A stretch of 64,000 nt of DNA from Pseudomonas sp. (GCF_030684895.1 NZ_JAUXXP010000001.1:1-64000), one strand, 5' to 3'; positions 1 through 11,930 are shown, counted from the stretch's first letter. Translations and numbers: made by a program. Notes: generated by a model not told the origin, from the sequence alone.

Positions 1-1030
1 GGAGAGGGGAGGAAGTGCGGTGGCTGCCGGAGAAATCGGTGACCGATTCTTCCAGCACCTGCGGCTGTTTGCCCTGGTGGTGGATTTCAGTCAGCAGCCA
101 GAGGTCGTTCCAGCTGGCACGCGGGTGCTCGGTCAGCGCCAGGAAGTGGCCGCTGACCAGCAGCGGCTGATCGCCGTCGCCTTGCGCCAGTTCGAAGTCG
201 TGGCGGTGGCGTTCGAGGATGCGTTGGCTAAGGTGTTTGCCGCGCTCACGGTCGACGAATCGGCCGGGGTAGTCGTAATCCTCAAGGTCGGGTTTGAATT
301 CGCTCTTGGCGTCCGCTTCCATCAGCAGCTTGGGCTTTTCAAAATCGTAGTCGCGGCGGGTCACCCGGCTGGTACGGGTTTCCACGCGCACGCCAAAGCG
401 CTTGATTACTGGTTTGTCGGCGACCAGGCCGCTGTCTTGTTGATAGGCCGTTGGCGCGAGTTTGGGGAAGACGGTTTGGTCGTCACCAAAGGTCAGTACA
501 TGGCCTTGGACGCTGTGCTGGAAGTGGTAGTGGATACCCTCTTCCTCGCACAGGCGCTGGACGAAGTGCAGATCGGATTCGTCGTACTGCACGCAGTACT
601 CGCGCTCGGGGTAGATCGAGCCGAGTTGGAAGTCATAGGCGTTGGCCTGAATGCCGTGCTCTTGCAGCACTTGGCTGATGATCTTTTGCACCGTCAGGTG
701 CTGAAATATACGTTGGTTGGTGCGGTGCGCCAGGTAGGCCAGCTGTGGGCGCAAGGTCACGTGGTAGCGGGTCAGGCGTTTACCGGATTCGCCCTGGGCG
801 ACGCGGTAGATCTGCCCGTGAATGCCGTGGCCGGCCTGATCGAAGGCGAGAAAGGCGGCTTGGTGCAGCAGGCTTTCTAGGTCCAGATCGGGACGTTCGC
901 TGACCAGTTCCAGCTCGAACTCGAAGGGCTGACTGATCGCCTCGCGACCGTTGAATTCGAGCACCTGCAGGTCGTGGCTAACGCCTTCGATCGTCAGGCT
1001 GAAATGAGTCTGGTTGGCGGCGGCGAACAT
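1..1030 (-). CDS. vgrG: Type VI secretion tip protein VgrG (TssI), 3' end beyond the window edge
   Basis: Minus-strand translation from CAT 1028-1030 reads MFAAANQTHFSLTIEGVSHDLQVLEFNGREAISQPFEFELELVS...YCVQYDESDLHFVQRLCEEEGIHYHFQH, a VgrG N-terminal gp27-like domain. Open through position 1. Confidence 0.93.
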   Translation of the reverse strand, partial: MFAAANQTHFSLTIEGVSHDLQVLEFNGREAISQPFEFELELVSERPDLDLESLLHQAAFLAFDQAGHGIHGQIYRVAQGESGKRLTRYHVTLRPQLAYLAHRTNQRIFQHLTVQKIISQVLQEHGIQANAYDFQLGSIYPEREYCVQYDESDLHFVQRLCEEEGIHYHFQHSVQGHVLTFGDDQTVFPKLAPTAYQQDSGLVADKPVIKRFGVRVETRTSRVTRRDYDFEKPKLLMEADAKSEFKPDLEDYDYPGRFVDRERGKHLSQRILERHRHDFELAQGDGDQPLLVSGHFLALTEHPRASWNDLWLLTEIHHQGKQPQVLEESVTDFSGSHRTSSPL

Positions 1031-1224
1031 TCGTTGTTCCTCTTCTTTCGATCCATGAATGAGCCGGAAATTTTACGAGCACAGCGGGCTGGTAACCGGG
1101 CGTATTCGACGTTTATGCGCTGACGTTTAGCAAAGAAACTGTTGTTGCGTAGCACGTCTCTCGGTGGACAAGGCTTCGCCATGTCGCACCCTAGGGGGCT
1201 CACCGGCGTTGCTGTCAGGACTGA

Positions 1225-1253
1225 AACGCAACGGCCAGGACGATGCCTGGCCG
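1225..1253 (-). terminator. Rho-independent-like stem-loop downstream of hcp
   Basis: Inverted repeat CGGCCAGG-acgatg-CCTGGCCG (1232-1253), followed on the minus strand by TTGCGTTT. Confidence 0.55.
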
Positions 1254-1282
1254 AAGCGGTGTCGTACGAGCTCAGCCAATGC

Positions 1283-1801
1283 TTAGGCGGAGATCGGGGT
1301 ACGCCAGTCGTCGGAGCCGGAAGTACCGGAGACTTCGTGGGTCCAGACGATTTTGCGGTAGGTGAAGTACACGTCTTCCAGGTGAGTGAAGTGCGACATG
1401 TTCGGGTCTTGGCAGTTCGGCATACGCGACTGCACGTCAACGATCACGGCATCTTCCAGCTCGATGGTGAAGTAGTGCTCTTGAGTACCGGTGGAGGACG
1501 TGCGGTACCACTCCAGACGGCACTTGTTCAGACGCTCACCGGAGGTCAGGGAGTTGAAGATCAGCGGCGAGGATTTGTCGAAGACTTTGGTGATCATCAG
1601 CGGCTTGTGCACGCGCTGGCCAGTCGGCTGACCGGATTGCGGATCACGCGGGATGATGACCTGGTGGTTGAAGGCTTGAACCAGGATCTGGTCTTCGTGA
1701 CCTTCCTGGAAGATGTTACCGACGGAGTCTTCGGTGAAAGTGCCGGCAGTGATCAGGCCTTGCTTGGTGCCTTCGAGGGACAGATACGCGGGTGTTGGCA
1801 T
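1283..1801 (-). CDS. hcp: Type VI secretion Hcp tube protein (TssD), 172 aa
   Basis: MPTPAYLSLEGTKQGLITAGTFTEDSVGNIFQEGHEDQILVQAFNHQVIIPRDPQSGQPTGQRVHKPL... typical Hcp1-family sequence. Confidence 0.97.
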   Translation of the reverse strand: MPTPAYLSLEGTKQGLITAGTFTEDSVGNIFQEGHEDQILVQAFNHQVIIPRDPQSGQPTGQRVHKPLMITKVFDKSSPLIFNSLTSGERLNKCRLEWYRTSSTGTQEHYFTIELEDAVIVDVQSRMPNCQDPNMSHFTHLEDVYFTYRKIVWTHEVSGTSGSDDWRTPISA

Positions 1802-1858
1802 GAGTGCTTTCCTTGCCTTGGGTCATGGATCTGCAGTGATCCGGGAACTACCCCTAAA

Positions 1859-1874
1859 GCGACAATCATGCCAA
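1859..1874 (-). promoter_or_regulatory. Putative sigma54 (-24/-12) promoter of hcp
   Basis: Minus strand TTGGCATGATTGTCGC: invariant GG-N10-GC spacing. Predicted start is ~45 nt upstream of the hcp ATG. Confidence 0.6.
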
Positions 1875-1892
1875 TTAAATAAAATCCTTATA

Positions 1893-1905
1893 AATCAATT
1901 AGTTA
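1893..1905 (+). promoter_or_regulatory. Putative IHF site upstream of hcp promoter
   Basis: AATCAATTAGTTA matches WATCAANNNNTTR exactly, ~20 bp upstream of the -24 element in an AT-rich tract. Confidence 0.5.
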
Positions 1906-1960
1906 TAATAACAAAAGGTGTGCGCATCAAGCTATTGTGCGCCAGTTCACTGAAAGTTGA

Positions 1961-1994
1961 GCAACTTCTTGCGCAGCTCTGCGCAAGAAGTTGC
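1961..1994. repeat. Perfect 15-bp inverted repeat with 4-nt spacer (TGCGCA-containing)
   Basis: GCAACTTCTTGCGCA-gctc-TGCGCAAGAAGTTGC. Confidence 0.85.
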
Positions 1995-2054
1995 GCAGCT
2001 TGCTCAAAGCCAGTATTTAAAAGGCTTGCAGCCTGATACCCACAGACTTATCAA

Positions 2055-2088
2055 CAGCCTGCTGCGCAATAAACTGCGCAACAGGCTG
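2055..2088. repeat. Imperfect inverted repeat with TGCGCA half sites; may be TRAP gene terminator or activator site
   Basis: CAGCCTGCTGCGCA-ataaac-TGCGCAACAGGCTG, one mismatch in the stem. Confidence 0.75.
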
Positions 2089-2104
2089 GCGCCTCAAGCT
2101 CGGC

Positions 2105-4678
<2,574 letters not shown>

Positions 4679-4699
4679 TCGAGAGTACGGAAAACGGCA

Positions 4700-4727
4700 A
4701 AACCCGCAGCCTTGCAGCTGCGGGTTT
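4700..4727 (-). terminator. Stem-loop between TAXI binding-protein gene and TRAP permease gene
   Basis: AAACCCGCAGC-cttgca-GCTGCGGGTTT, followed on the minus strand by TTTGCCGTTTT. Confidence 0.65.
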
Positions 4728-4767
4728 GCTTATCTGAAAACACTAGCCCGTTTGCACGGGCAGTCAC

Positions 4768-4838
4768 GTAGCCCGAATAAGCCTAGGCGTAATCCGGGTA
4801 ACGCGGTCCCGGATTGCGCTGGCGCTTATCCGGGCTAC
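4768..4838. repeat. REP-like intergenic palindrome (GTAGCCCGGAT...ATCCGGGCTAC family)
   Basis: gtagcccgaataag...gcttatccgggctac; same family as 9371-9438 and 36311-36377. Confidence 0.75.
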
Positions 4839-4844
4839 ACAGGC

Positions 4845-5816
4845 TTACAGCCAGCCGCGCTCTTTGTAGTAACGCACTGCGCCTTCGTGCAGCGGAGCGC
4901 TGAGGCCGACTTTGATCATGTCTTCTTCTTTCAGGTCGGCAAATGCAGGGTGCAGACGCTTGAAGCGATCAATGTTGTCGAATACCGACTTAACCAGTTG
5001 GTAGACCACTTCCGGGCTGGCCTTGGCCGAGGTGGAAAGTACCGCCTTGCCGCCAATCGACGGGGTTGGCGCGTCGTTGCCCTTGTACACGCCGCCGGGA
5101 ATATCGGCCTTGGTGTAGTAGCTCTTCTCAGCCAGCAGCTTGTCGATTTCTGCACCAGTCACCGGCACCAGTACCGCGTCGGTGGTGGTGGTGGCTTCCT
5201 GGATCGCGCCATTTGGATGGCCAACGAAGTAGGTCATCGCATCGATATTGTTGTCGCCCAGGGCAGACGCCTGCTCGGCCGGCTTCAGCTCAGCAGCCAG
5301 GGAGAACGCAGAGCGGTCCCAGCCTTTGACCTGCATGATTTCTTCCAGGGTGTCGCGCTGACCGGAACCTGGGTTGCCGATGTTGACGCGCTTGCCTTTG
5401 AGGTCATCGAAGCTGGCGATCTTGGCATCACGGCGGGCGAGGATGGTGAACACCTCACTCTGCAGCGAGAACACCGCACGGATGTCCTCCATGGCGCCTT
5501 CTTTCTCGAACGGCGCAACGCCCTTCATGGCCTTGAACTGGTGGTCCGACTGCATGATGCCGAAGTTGAACTCGCCACTGCGGATGCCGTTGACGTTGGC
5601 CACACCGCCACCGCTGGCTGGGGCGTTGCACTTGATACCGTGCTCAGCCGCACCGCGATTGAGGAAACGGCAGATCGATTGACCGGCAACGTAATAAACG
5701 CCGGTTTGACCACCGGTGCCGATGGTGACGAATTTCTCTTCGGCCTGTACGGCGCTGCTCAGGGTAATACCTGCGAGTGCAGCCGACAGGGCCCATGCCA
5801 GGGATTTACCTTTCAT
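4845..5816 (-). CDS. TAXI-family TRAP transporter solute-binding protein
   Basis: Signal peptide MKGKSLAWALSAALAGITLSSAVQA, then EEKFVTIGTGGQTGVYYVAGQSICRFLNRG. Confidence 0.95.
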   Translation of the reverse strand: MKGKSLAWALSAALAGITLSSAVQAEEKFVTIGTGGQTGVYYVAGQSICRFLNRGAAEHGIKCNAPASGGGVANVNGIRSGEFNFGIMQSDHQFKAMKGVAPFEKEGAMEDIRAVFSLQSEVFTILARRDAKIASFDDLKGKRVNIGNPGSGQRDTLEEIMQVKGWDRSAFSLAAELKPAEQASALGDNNIDAMTYFVGHPNGAIQEATTTTDAVLVPVTGAEIDKLLAEKSYYTKADIPGGVYKGNDAPTPSIGGKAVLSTSAKASPEVVYQLVKSVFDNIDRFKRLHPAFADLKEEDMIKVGLSAPLHEGAVRYYKERGWL

Positions 5817-5998
5817 GGGAGTTCTCCTTTTCTGTTTATTGTTGAGCCGGTCGCACCTTTTGAGTGCGTCCGGAAGGACAAGAGTCTAACCGCTCAGCCA
5901 CAGGTTGCACGGAGTAATACCGGCCGCAGCAGTAACCAAGTGTTTAGCTAGACGTCTTAACGCTACCGCCAAGCCACAGCTTTGGGCAGAATCAGGCC

Positions 5999-7024
5999 AT
6001 GTCCAAGCACACACTCGAGTCACAACACACCTCGGTCAGCGCCAGCATCACCCTCGCGGTGCTGCATGCCGCCAGCCGCCTGGGCGTTGATCGCGCCCAA
6101 CTGATGAGTGCCTGCGAGCTGCATGACAACCAGCTTAGCGACCCCGATGCGCGTGTGCCCTTCGCCACTCAGGAACAGCTGTGGCAACACCTCAGCCGCA
6201 TCAAGCATGCCGAACCCGGCCTGGCCCTGGGCTGCAACCTCGCCCCCGGCCCGTTCAGTGTGCTCGGTTACCTGCTGCAGAGTAGCCCGACCCTGGGCGA
6301 CGCGCTGGCTGCCGGGCTGCGCTATCAGCGCCTGGTCGGCGAAGGCGGCGAGGTGCAACTGCGTGAACAGGGCGATGAACTGCAACTGCTGTATCGCCCA
6401 TTGCATCCCGAACTGCCGGCCACCCGCACCCGCGTACTGGCGCTGATGGCCTGCTGGGTACAGATGCTCCACCCGCTGCTGGATAACTGGCAGTTGCTGC
6501 GCGCGCAGTTTGTTCACCCAGAGCCGCCGACGCTGGACAGCTACCGCGACACCTTCGCTTGCCCGCTGCAGTTTACCGCCAGTGATTACGGCATCGTCCT
6601 GCCGCGCAGTCTGGCCCGCGCGCCGCTGATCCAGGCCAACCCGCCACTGCAAAACCTGCTGCGCCAGCACGCCGAAGCCCTGCTCGCCCGTTTGCCCAGC
6701 GAAGGGCTAAGCGCCCGCGTGGTGGCTTTGCTCGGTGAACAATTGGCGCGCGGCGAGCCGGATCGCAGCGAACTGGCGCGCCATCTGCACCTGAGCGAAC
6801 GCACCCTGCAACGACGCCTGGCCGACGAAGGCTGCAACTACCAGCAACTGCTGAATGACACCCGCCAGCAACTGGCCGAACAACACCTGAGCACCGGCGA
6901 CTTACCCGCCGCAGAAATCGCCCTGCTGCTGGGTTATTCGGAACCCAGCGTGTTCTTTCGCGCGTTTCGCCAATGGACTGGGTTAACACCGGGTGAGTAT
7001 CGGGCGCAGCAGAAAGCGCAATAA
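5999..7024 (+). CDS. AraC-family transcriptional regulator (arabinose-binding-like N-terminus)
   Basis: C-terminal HTH: ARHLHLSERTLQRRLADEGCNYQQLLNDTRQQLAEQHLSTGDLPAAEIALLLGYSEPSVFFRAFRQWTGLTPGEYR. Confidence 0.93.
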   Translation: MSKHTLESQHTSVSASITLAVLHAASRLGVDRAQLMSACELHDNQLSDPDARVPFATQEQLWQHLSRIKHAEPGLALGCNLAPGPFSVLGYLLQSSPTLGDALAAGLRYQRLVGEGGEVQLREQGDELQLLYRPLHPELPATRTRVLALMACWVQMLHPLLDNWQLLRAQFVHPEPPTLDSYRDTFACPLQFTASDYGIVLPRSLARAPLIQANPPLQNLLRQHAEALLARLPSEGLSARVVALLGEQLARGEPDRSELARHLHLSERTLQRRLADEGCNYQQLLNDTRQQLAEQHLSTGDLPAAEIALLLGYSEPSVFFRAFRQWTGLTPGEYRAQQKAQ

Positions 7025-7031
7025 CCGGCAG

Positions 7032-7982
7032 CTAAATCCCCTGCGCCCGTAAAAACGCCAGAAACGCCTCGCGCGAGCTATAGCGTGGGCTAAAGCCGAA
7101 GTCCTGTTTTAGCCGGCGATTGCTTAGCACCGGGCGATAGCGCAGAAAATCCACCTGCTCCGGGCCGTAGGGGCTTAGGCCCAGGGGTTTGAGCACGCGC
7201 AACGCGCTGCGAATCAGCCAGGCCGGCAGGGCGCGGTAGGGCTTGTTAAGCAGTTCGGCGATTTCCTTGAGTGACAGCGCGCCATCGCCGGCCAGGTTGA
7301 AGATGCCGGCGCTCTGCTGGCGCAGGCCGCGGCTGATAATGTCCACCACATCCTGATCCCAGATAAACACGAAGCGGCTGTCGCTGCCGCGAATGCCCAA
7401 CACTGCGGGCTTTTTAAACAGTTCGCTGATCTGGTTGTTGACCTGTTTGCCGAGAATGGTGCCGGGGCGCAGCACCAGTTGCTTGAGGTGCGGGTGCTGC
7501 GCGCGCGCCTCGGCCAGCAGCAACTCCACTTCACGTTTGTGCTTGGCGTAGGCGAAGTGGGGGTGGCCGCGCAGCGGCTGGTCTTCGTCCAGCCACTCGG
7601 CATTTTGCGAGTCATAGCCATAGGCGGCGCCGGAGCTGGTAACGATCAACTGTTCGACGCCATGAGTCGCAGCCGCCTGGATCAGCGCCTGGGTGCCGCC
7701 GACATCAATGGCATGCAGCTGGGCTTCGCTCATCCCAGGTGGCGGGGTGACGACTGAGGCCAGGTGGACGATTGCTTGCGGCTGCCAGGTGGCCACGCAG
7801 TCTTCCACGGCGGCCGGCTGGCTGATATCGAGCAGCACCGGCTCGATATTCAGCTTCATCCCCGCGCGGTTCTGCGGGCGAATATCGGCGGCAATCAGCA
7901 TCCACTGCGGGTGCTGAATAGCCAGTTGGTTAAGCAACTGCTGGCCGATATAGCCGGCTGCACCTGTGATCAAAACGCGCAT
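7032..7982 (-). CDS. NAD-dependent epimerase/dehydratase (extended SDR)
   Basis: MRVLITGAAGYIGQQLLNQL Rossmann motif; start chosen after the GGAGAGGG RBS. Confidence 0.9.
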   Translation of the reverse strand: MRVLITGAAGYIGQQLLNQLAIQHPQWMLIAADIRPQNRAGMKLNIEPVLLDISQPAAVEDCVATWQPQAIVHLASVVTPPPGMSEAQLHAIDVGGTQALIQAAATHGVEQLIVTSSGAAYGYDSQNAEWLDEDQPLRGHPHFAYAKHKREVELLLAEARAQHPHLKQLVLRPGTILGKQVNNQISELFKKPAVLGIRGSDSRFVFIWDQDVVDIISRGLRQQSAGIFNLAGDGALSLKEIAELLNKPYRALPAWLIRSALRVLKPLGLSPYGPEQVDFLRYRPVLSNRRLKQDFGFSPRYSSREAFLAFLRAQGI

Positions 7983-8225
7983 TACCCTCTCCATACGCAG
8001 CGCGGCCCGAGGGCGCGAAGGCTGCGTTTCTAACGACTGTGATACCCCATTGCAGGCTATCCAGTGGGTTGCGCGGATGCAGTGGCAAGGCTGGCCAAAC
8101 AGCGTGGCCAAAGGCGACAGATGCGTGTGCCCTGGCCGGCTGGGCGCGCTATGCTCTGCGCCCGCTTATCCGCCCGGCCGTGTCTATATTCGCCAGGCGC
8201 GCAGCGCCTAAATCGAGTTCACCCC

Positions 8226-9239
8226 ATGCCCGTGCTGAAACAACACTTCTTCAAGCTGATCGCGCTGATTCAGCGCAACCCCGGGCTGGTTGCGATCTTT
8301 GGCTTTGCCTCGGGGTTGGCGAGCTTTCTGCTGGTCGAGCGCCAGGCCGAGCTGGCGCGGGTGTTGGCGCTGGTGATGCTGGTCAGCTGGTTGTGGCTGA
8401 TTCTGGAAAACATCCTGCGCGAACGCATCGCCCAGTGGTTCGGCTTCGAGTTGCCGCCGCCCCTACTGCGCTATGCGACGCAGATGATCCACCAGGAGAG
8501 CCTGTTCTTCGTTCTGCCGTTCTTCTTTATCACCACCACCTGGAACAGCGGCCAGCTGCTGTTCAGCGGCCTACTGGCTAGCGCCGCGCTGATCTCGATC
8601 ATCGACCCGCTGTACTACCGCTGGCTGGCACCCAAGCGCTGGCTGTTTCTTGCGTATCACACCCTGGCGCTGTTCGCCGTGCTACTCACCGCGCTGCCGA
8701 TCATCTTCAAACTGACCACCCCGCAGAGCTACCAGCTGGCGCTGGCGGCAGCGGTGCTGCTGTCGTTTCCCTCGCTGTTTACGATTATCACCGTGCAGCG
8801 CTGGTGGCGTGGCCTGCTGCTGGTCGGCATGACCCTGGCGATAGGTGCTGGCGGCTGGCTCGCGCGTGTTTGGGTGCCGCCGGCAACCCTGTGGCTGACC
8901 GAAGTGGCGGTAACCAGCGAGTTCGACAACCAAAACCGCGCGCCAGGCGAGAGCATCAAGCAGCTGAGCGTGGCGCAACTGCGTAGCCAGGGCCTGTTCG
9001 CCTACACCGCGATCAATGCGCCGCGCGGGCTGAACGAGCGGATTTATCACGTCTGGCGCCGTGATGGCGGCGAAGTCGAGCGTATCGCCCTGGATATTCA
9101 CGGCGGGCGCAAGAATGGCTACCGCGCCTGGACCCACAAAAAGAACTTCCCCACCGACGCCGTAGGCCGCTGGCAGGTGCAGGTACTGACCGAAGCCGGG
9201 CAGATGATTGGTGTGCTGCGCTTTAAGGTAGTGGAGTAG
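8226..9239 (+). CDS. DUF5924/DUF2914-type membrane protein
   Basis: MPVLKQHFFKLIALIQRNPGLVAIFGFASGLASFLLVERQAELARVLAL..., multiple TM helices with a soluble C-terminal domain (VYHVWRRDGGEVERIALDIHGGRKNGYRAWTHKKNFP region). Confidence 0.75.
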   Translation: MPVLKQHFFKLIALIQRNPGLVAIFGFASGLASFLLVERQAELARVLALVMLVSWLWLILENILRERIAQWFGFELPPPLLRYATQMIHQESLFFVLPFFFITTTWNSGQLLFSGLLASAALISIIDPLYYRWLAPKRWLFLAYHTLALFAVLLTALPIIFKLTTPQSYQLALAAAVLLSFPSLFTIITVQRWWRGLLLVGMTLAIGAGGWLARVWVPPATLWLTEVAVTSEFDNQNRAPGESIKQLSVAQLRSQGLFAYTAINAPRGLNERIYHVWRRDGGEVERIALDIHGGRKNGYRAWTHKKNFPTDAVGRWQVQVLTEAGQMIGVLRFKVVE

Positions 9240-9242
9240 CGG

Positions 9243-9328
9243 GTAGATTGGCGTTGAGGAGCACAGCAACTAAGCCCAACACAGCGTCAACACCCTGTTG
9301 GGCTTCGCTGCGCTCAACACCAACCTAC
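9243..9328. repeat. Intergenic imperfect inverted repeat
   Basis: GTAGATTGGCGTTGAG...CTCAACACCAACCTAC, two mismatches between arms. Confidence 0.6.
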
Positions 9329-9370
9329 GGCTTATTGCGCCGCAGATCGTTGCCGAACGCTTAAGCCGAC

Positions 9371-9438
9371 GTAGCCCGGATGCAATCCGGGGCAAGATTG
9401 GGCCGCTGATAGCCCGTCCCGGATTACATCCGGGCTAC
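9371..9438. repeat. REP-like intergenic palindrome (GTAGCCCGGAT family)
   Basis: gtagcccggatgcaatccgggg...cccggattacatccgggctac. Confidence 0.8.
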
Positions 9439-9453
9439 AGGCCTGCGCTGGCT

Positions 9454-10683
9454 CTACCCGAAGAACCAGTAGCAGACGAAGATCGCCGCCACCACACCGG
9501 CAAACTCGGCGAGCAGCGCGCAGCCCACGGCATGCCGCACGCGCTGAATGCCCACCGCGCCGAAGTACACCGCCAGCACATAGAAGGTGGTTTCCGTGCT
9601 GCCCTGGATGGTCGCCGCCACTAGCGCGGCGAAGCTGTCGACACCCTGGGTCTGCATGGTTTCGATCAGCATGGCGCGCGCCGCACTGCCGGAGAACGGC
9701 TTGACCAGCGCGGTGGGCAGCGCGTCGACAAAACGGGTATCCCAACCGAGCACCTCGACCAGCCAGCGAATGCCGTCGAGGCCAAATTCCAGCGCACCCG
9801 ACGCACGCAGCACGCCAATCGCGCAGAGCATCGCCACCAGGTAGGGCAGCAGACTCTTGGCCACGTCAAAGCCTTCTTTCGCGCCTTCGACAAACTCCTC
9901 GTACACCGCCACCTTCTTCAGTGCGCCGAGCAGCAGAAACAGCATGATGATGCCGAACAGGGTGAGATTGCCGGCGAGTGACGACAGGGCCGCCAGCGCC
10001 GTGGCGGACAGGGTCGCCAGCACGGCCATAAAGCTGCCGAGCAGCAGCGCGCCGGGGATCAGGTACGCCAGCACCACCGGGTCCCACAGGCGCAGGCGCT
10101 GCATCAGTGCCACCGACAGCAGGCCGACCAGGGTCGAGGCACTGGTGGCCAGCAGGATCGGCAGAAACACCAAGGTCGGATCAGGCGCACCCTGCTGGGC
10201 GCGGTACATAAAGATGGTCACCGGTAGCAGGGTCAGCGACGAGGCGTTGAGCACCAGAAACAGGATCTGCGCGTTACTCGCCGTGGTGCTGCTGGGGTTG
10301 AGGGTCTGCAGGGCGCGCATGGCCTTGAGGCCAATCGGCGTGGCGGCGTTGTCCAGGCCCAGGCCATTGGCGGCAAAGTTCATGGTGATCAGGCCGAGAG
10401 CGGGATGACCGCGCGGCACTTCCGGCATCAGCCGCGCAAACAGCGGGCCGAGCATGCGCGCCAGGGCATCGACCAGGCCGGCTTTCTCGGCGATGCGCAG
10501 CAGGCCGAGCCAGAGGGTCAGGGTGCCGAACAGCAGCACCATGACCTCGACCGACAGCTTGGCCATGGCAAACAGGCTTTCGACCATGGCGGCAAATACC
10601 GCCGGATCGTCACCGAGCAGCCAGCGCGACAGGCCGGCCAGCGCCGCCACCACGAAAAACCCCAGCCACAGCCAATTGAGCAT
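9454..10683 (-). CDS. Nucleoside-recognition/spore-maturation-like SpmAB fused membrane protein
   Basis: MLNWLWLGFFVVAALAGLSRW...MNFAANGLGLDNAATPIGLKAMRALQTLNP...ATIQGSTETTFYVLAVYFGAVGIQRVRHAVGCALLAEFAG; start after a GGGAGAGACGG RBS. Confidence 0.85.
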   Translation of the reverse strand: MLNWLWLGFFVVAALAGLSRWLLGDDPAVFAAMVESLFAMAKLSVEVMVLLFGTLTLWLGLLRIAEKAGLVDALARMLGPLFARLMPEVPRGHPALGLITMNFAANGLGLDNAATPIGLKAMRALQTLNPSSTTASNAQILFLVLNASSLTLLPVTIFMYRAQQGAPDPTLVFLPILLATSASTLVGLLSVALMQRLRLWDPVVLAYLIPGALLLGSFMAVLATLSATALAALSSLAGNLTLFGIIMLFLLLGALKKVAVYEEFVEGAKEGFDVAKSLLPYLVAMLCAIGVLRASGALEFGLDGIRWLVEVLGWDTRFVDALPTALVKPFSGSAARAMLIETMQTQGVDSFAALVAATIQGSTETTFYVLAVYFGAVGIQRVRHAVGCALLAEFAGVVAAIFVCYWFFG

Positions 10684-10786
10684 GCCGTCTCTCCCCCAGA
10701 TCAATGGGCGGGATGATAGCGCGGCTTAGTCAAGCTGGGGTGGGGTTAAGCGGTATGGCTCGCTTGAGCCGCGAGCCCTACAACCA

Positions 10787-11245
10787 CTAGTACCAGTTCG
10801 GGTCACTTTTCAGCTGCTCTAGCAGCAACTGCTGAGTGGCTTCATCTGGATCGCCGAGCCAGCGCAGAGTCGCATGCTGGCTGGGAGCCTTGTCCGTCGG
10901 CAGGCCGTCGGGCAGTTGCACGTAGAGGGCGTAGGCGTCCTCCTTGTCCCAGCTGAAGGCAACGTAGAGCCGCTGATTGAAGCAGTTGTGCGCTTCACAC
11001 AGCTGGCCGACCAGGTATTTGTCGCCGTCGTCATCCAGGCCCTGCATGGGGCTGGCGATGCCGCTGAGGTTCATCACCCAGTCCGGCAAACGGCTTTCCG
11101 CTTGCACCAGTTCCCGCCAACTTTGTTGATAGGCAGGGTCGCTGGCGAGCAGCTCATTGAGGCGGAATTGGCCATCGGTGTCTGCGGCCAAAGCCGCCGC
11201 ACTGCCGCCCAGCAACAGGGCGGCAAGCAGCGTCTTGATGGTCAT
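10787..11245 (-). CDS. Ivy-family inhibitor of vertebrate-type lysozyme
   Basis: Signal peptide MTIKTLLAALLLGGSAAALA; CEAHNC motif, RLYVAFSWDKEDAYALYV, ATLRWLGDPDEATQQLLLEQLKSDPNW resembles the Ivy C-terminus. Confidence 0.8.
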   Translation of the reverse strand: MTIKTLLAALLLGGSAAALAADTDGQFRLNELLASDPAYQQSWRELVQAESRLPDWVMNLSGIASPMQGLDDDGDKYLVGQLCEAHNCFNQRLYVAFSWDKEDAYALYVQLPDGLPTDKAPSQHATLRWLGDPDEATQQLLLEQLKSDPNWY

Positions 11246-11255
11246 GGTTGCTCCT

Positions 11256-11420
11256 CTATCCACGTGGGCGACGGCCCATAATGAACGAGACGATAAACAT
11301 CACCAGGAACACCACGAAGAGAATCTTCGCGATACCCGTGGCGGTGCCGGCGATACCACCGAAGCCCAAGACTGCAGCGATGATGGCGATAATCAGAAAG
11401 GTAATGGCCCAACTCAGCAT
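11256..11420 (-). CDS. DUF1328-family small membrane protein (54 aa)
   Basis: Minus-strand [54 protein letters not shown]; below the ORF-track size cutoff. Confidence 0.88.
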   Translation of the reverse strand: MLSWAITFLIIAIIAAVLGFGGIAGTATGIAKILFVVFLVMFIVSFIMGRRPRG

Positions 11421-11495
11421 GGCGATACTCCTTGCTCGGGTTGTGCGCTTGCGCGCGGGTAGTACGGGCGCGACCTAAAGGCGCGCCCGAAGGAC

Positions 11496-11930
11496 TTACT
11501 GCATGGACTGCTTCAGGGTGCGCATGCGGTCATGGTTGGCGCGTACGTTCGGCATTTCTGCAGTCAGCAGGGCCTGCACGTCCGGCTCGGCGCTTTCCAG
11601 GGCATCCTCGAAGGCATGCAGGATGCGGTCTTCGGCTTCTTCCAGCTGCGCCACGTAGGTGGCCTCGGTGTCGCTGACCAGGGTTGCCTTGGTATCGGCA
11701 TAAACCTGACGCAGCTTGCCGACAAAGGTGCCGCCGCTGGCTGGTACTTCCTGGTTGGCGGCGACTTTCACCGACAGCGCGCGAATCAGCTCGCTCTTGC
11801 TCTGCGACATGTCGCGGAACAGCACCTGCAGGCGCACGTCCTTCACTTCGTCGTGGGCGTGCTGATAAAAGCGCTGGCCGTCACGGGTGATTTCGATCAG
11901 TTCGTTGAGTTGCTCAGTGGTGTCAGTCAT
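11496..11930 (-). CDS. PA2169-family four-helix-bundle (ferritin-like) stress protein
   Basis: MTDTTEQLNELIEITRDGQRFYQHAHDEVKDVRLQVLFRDMSQSKSELIRAL. Confidence 0.85.
   Translation of the reverse strand: MTDTTEQLNELIEITRDGQRFYQHAHDEVKDVRLQVLFRDMSQSKSELIRALSVKVAANQEVPASGGTFVGKLRQVYADTKATLVSDTEATYVAQLEEAEDRILHAFEDALESAEPDVQALLTAEMPNVRANHDRMRTLKQSMQ

Noticed and set aside
20-880. 286-aa + strand ORF at left edge
   Set aside because: Antisense to vgrG, whose minus-strand translation is clearly VgrG.
1142-1882. 246-aa + strand ORF
   Set aside because: Antisense to hcp and its terminator region.
4752-5951. 399-aa + strand ORF
   Set aside because: Antisense to the TAXI solute-binding protein gene.
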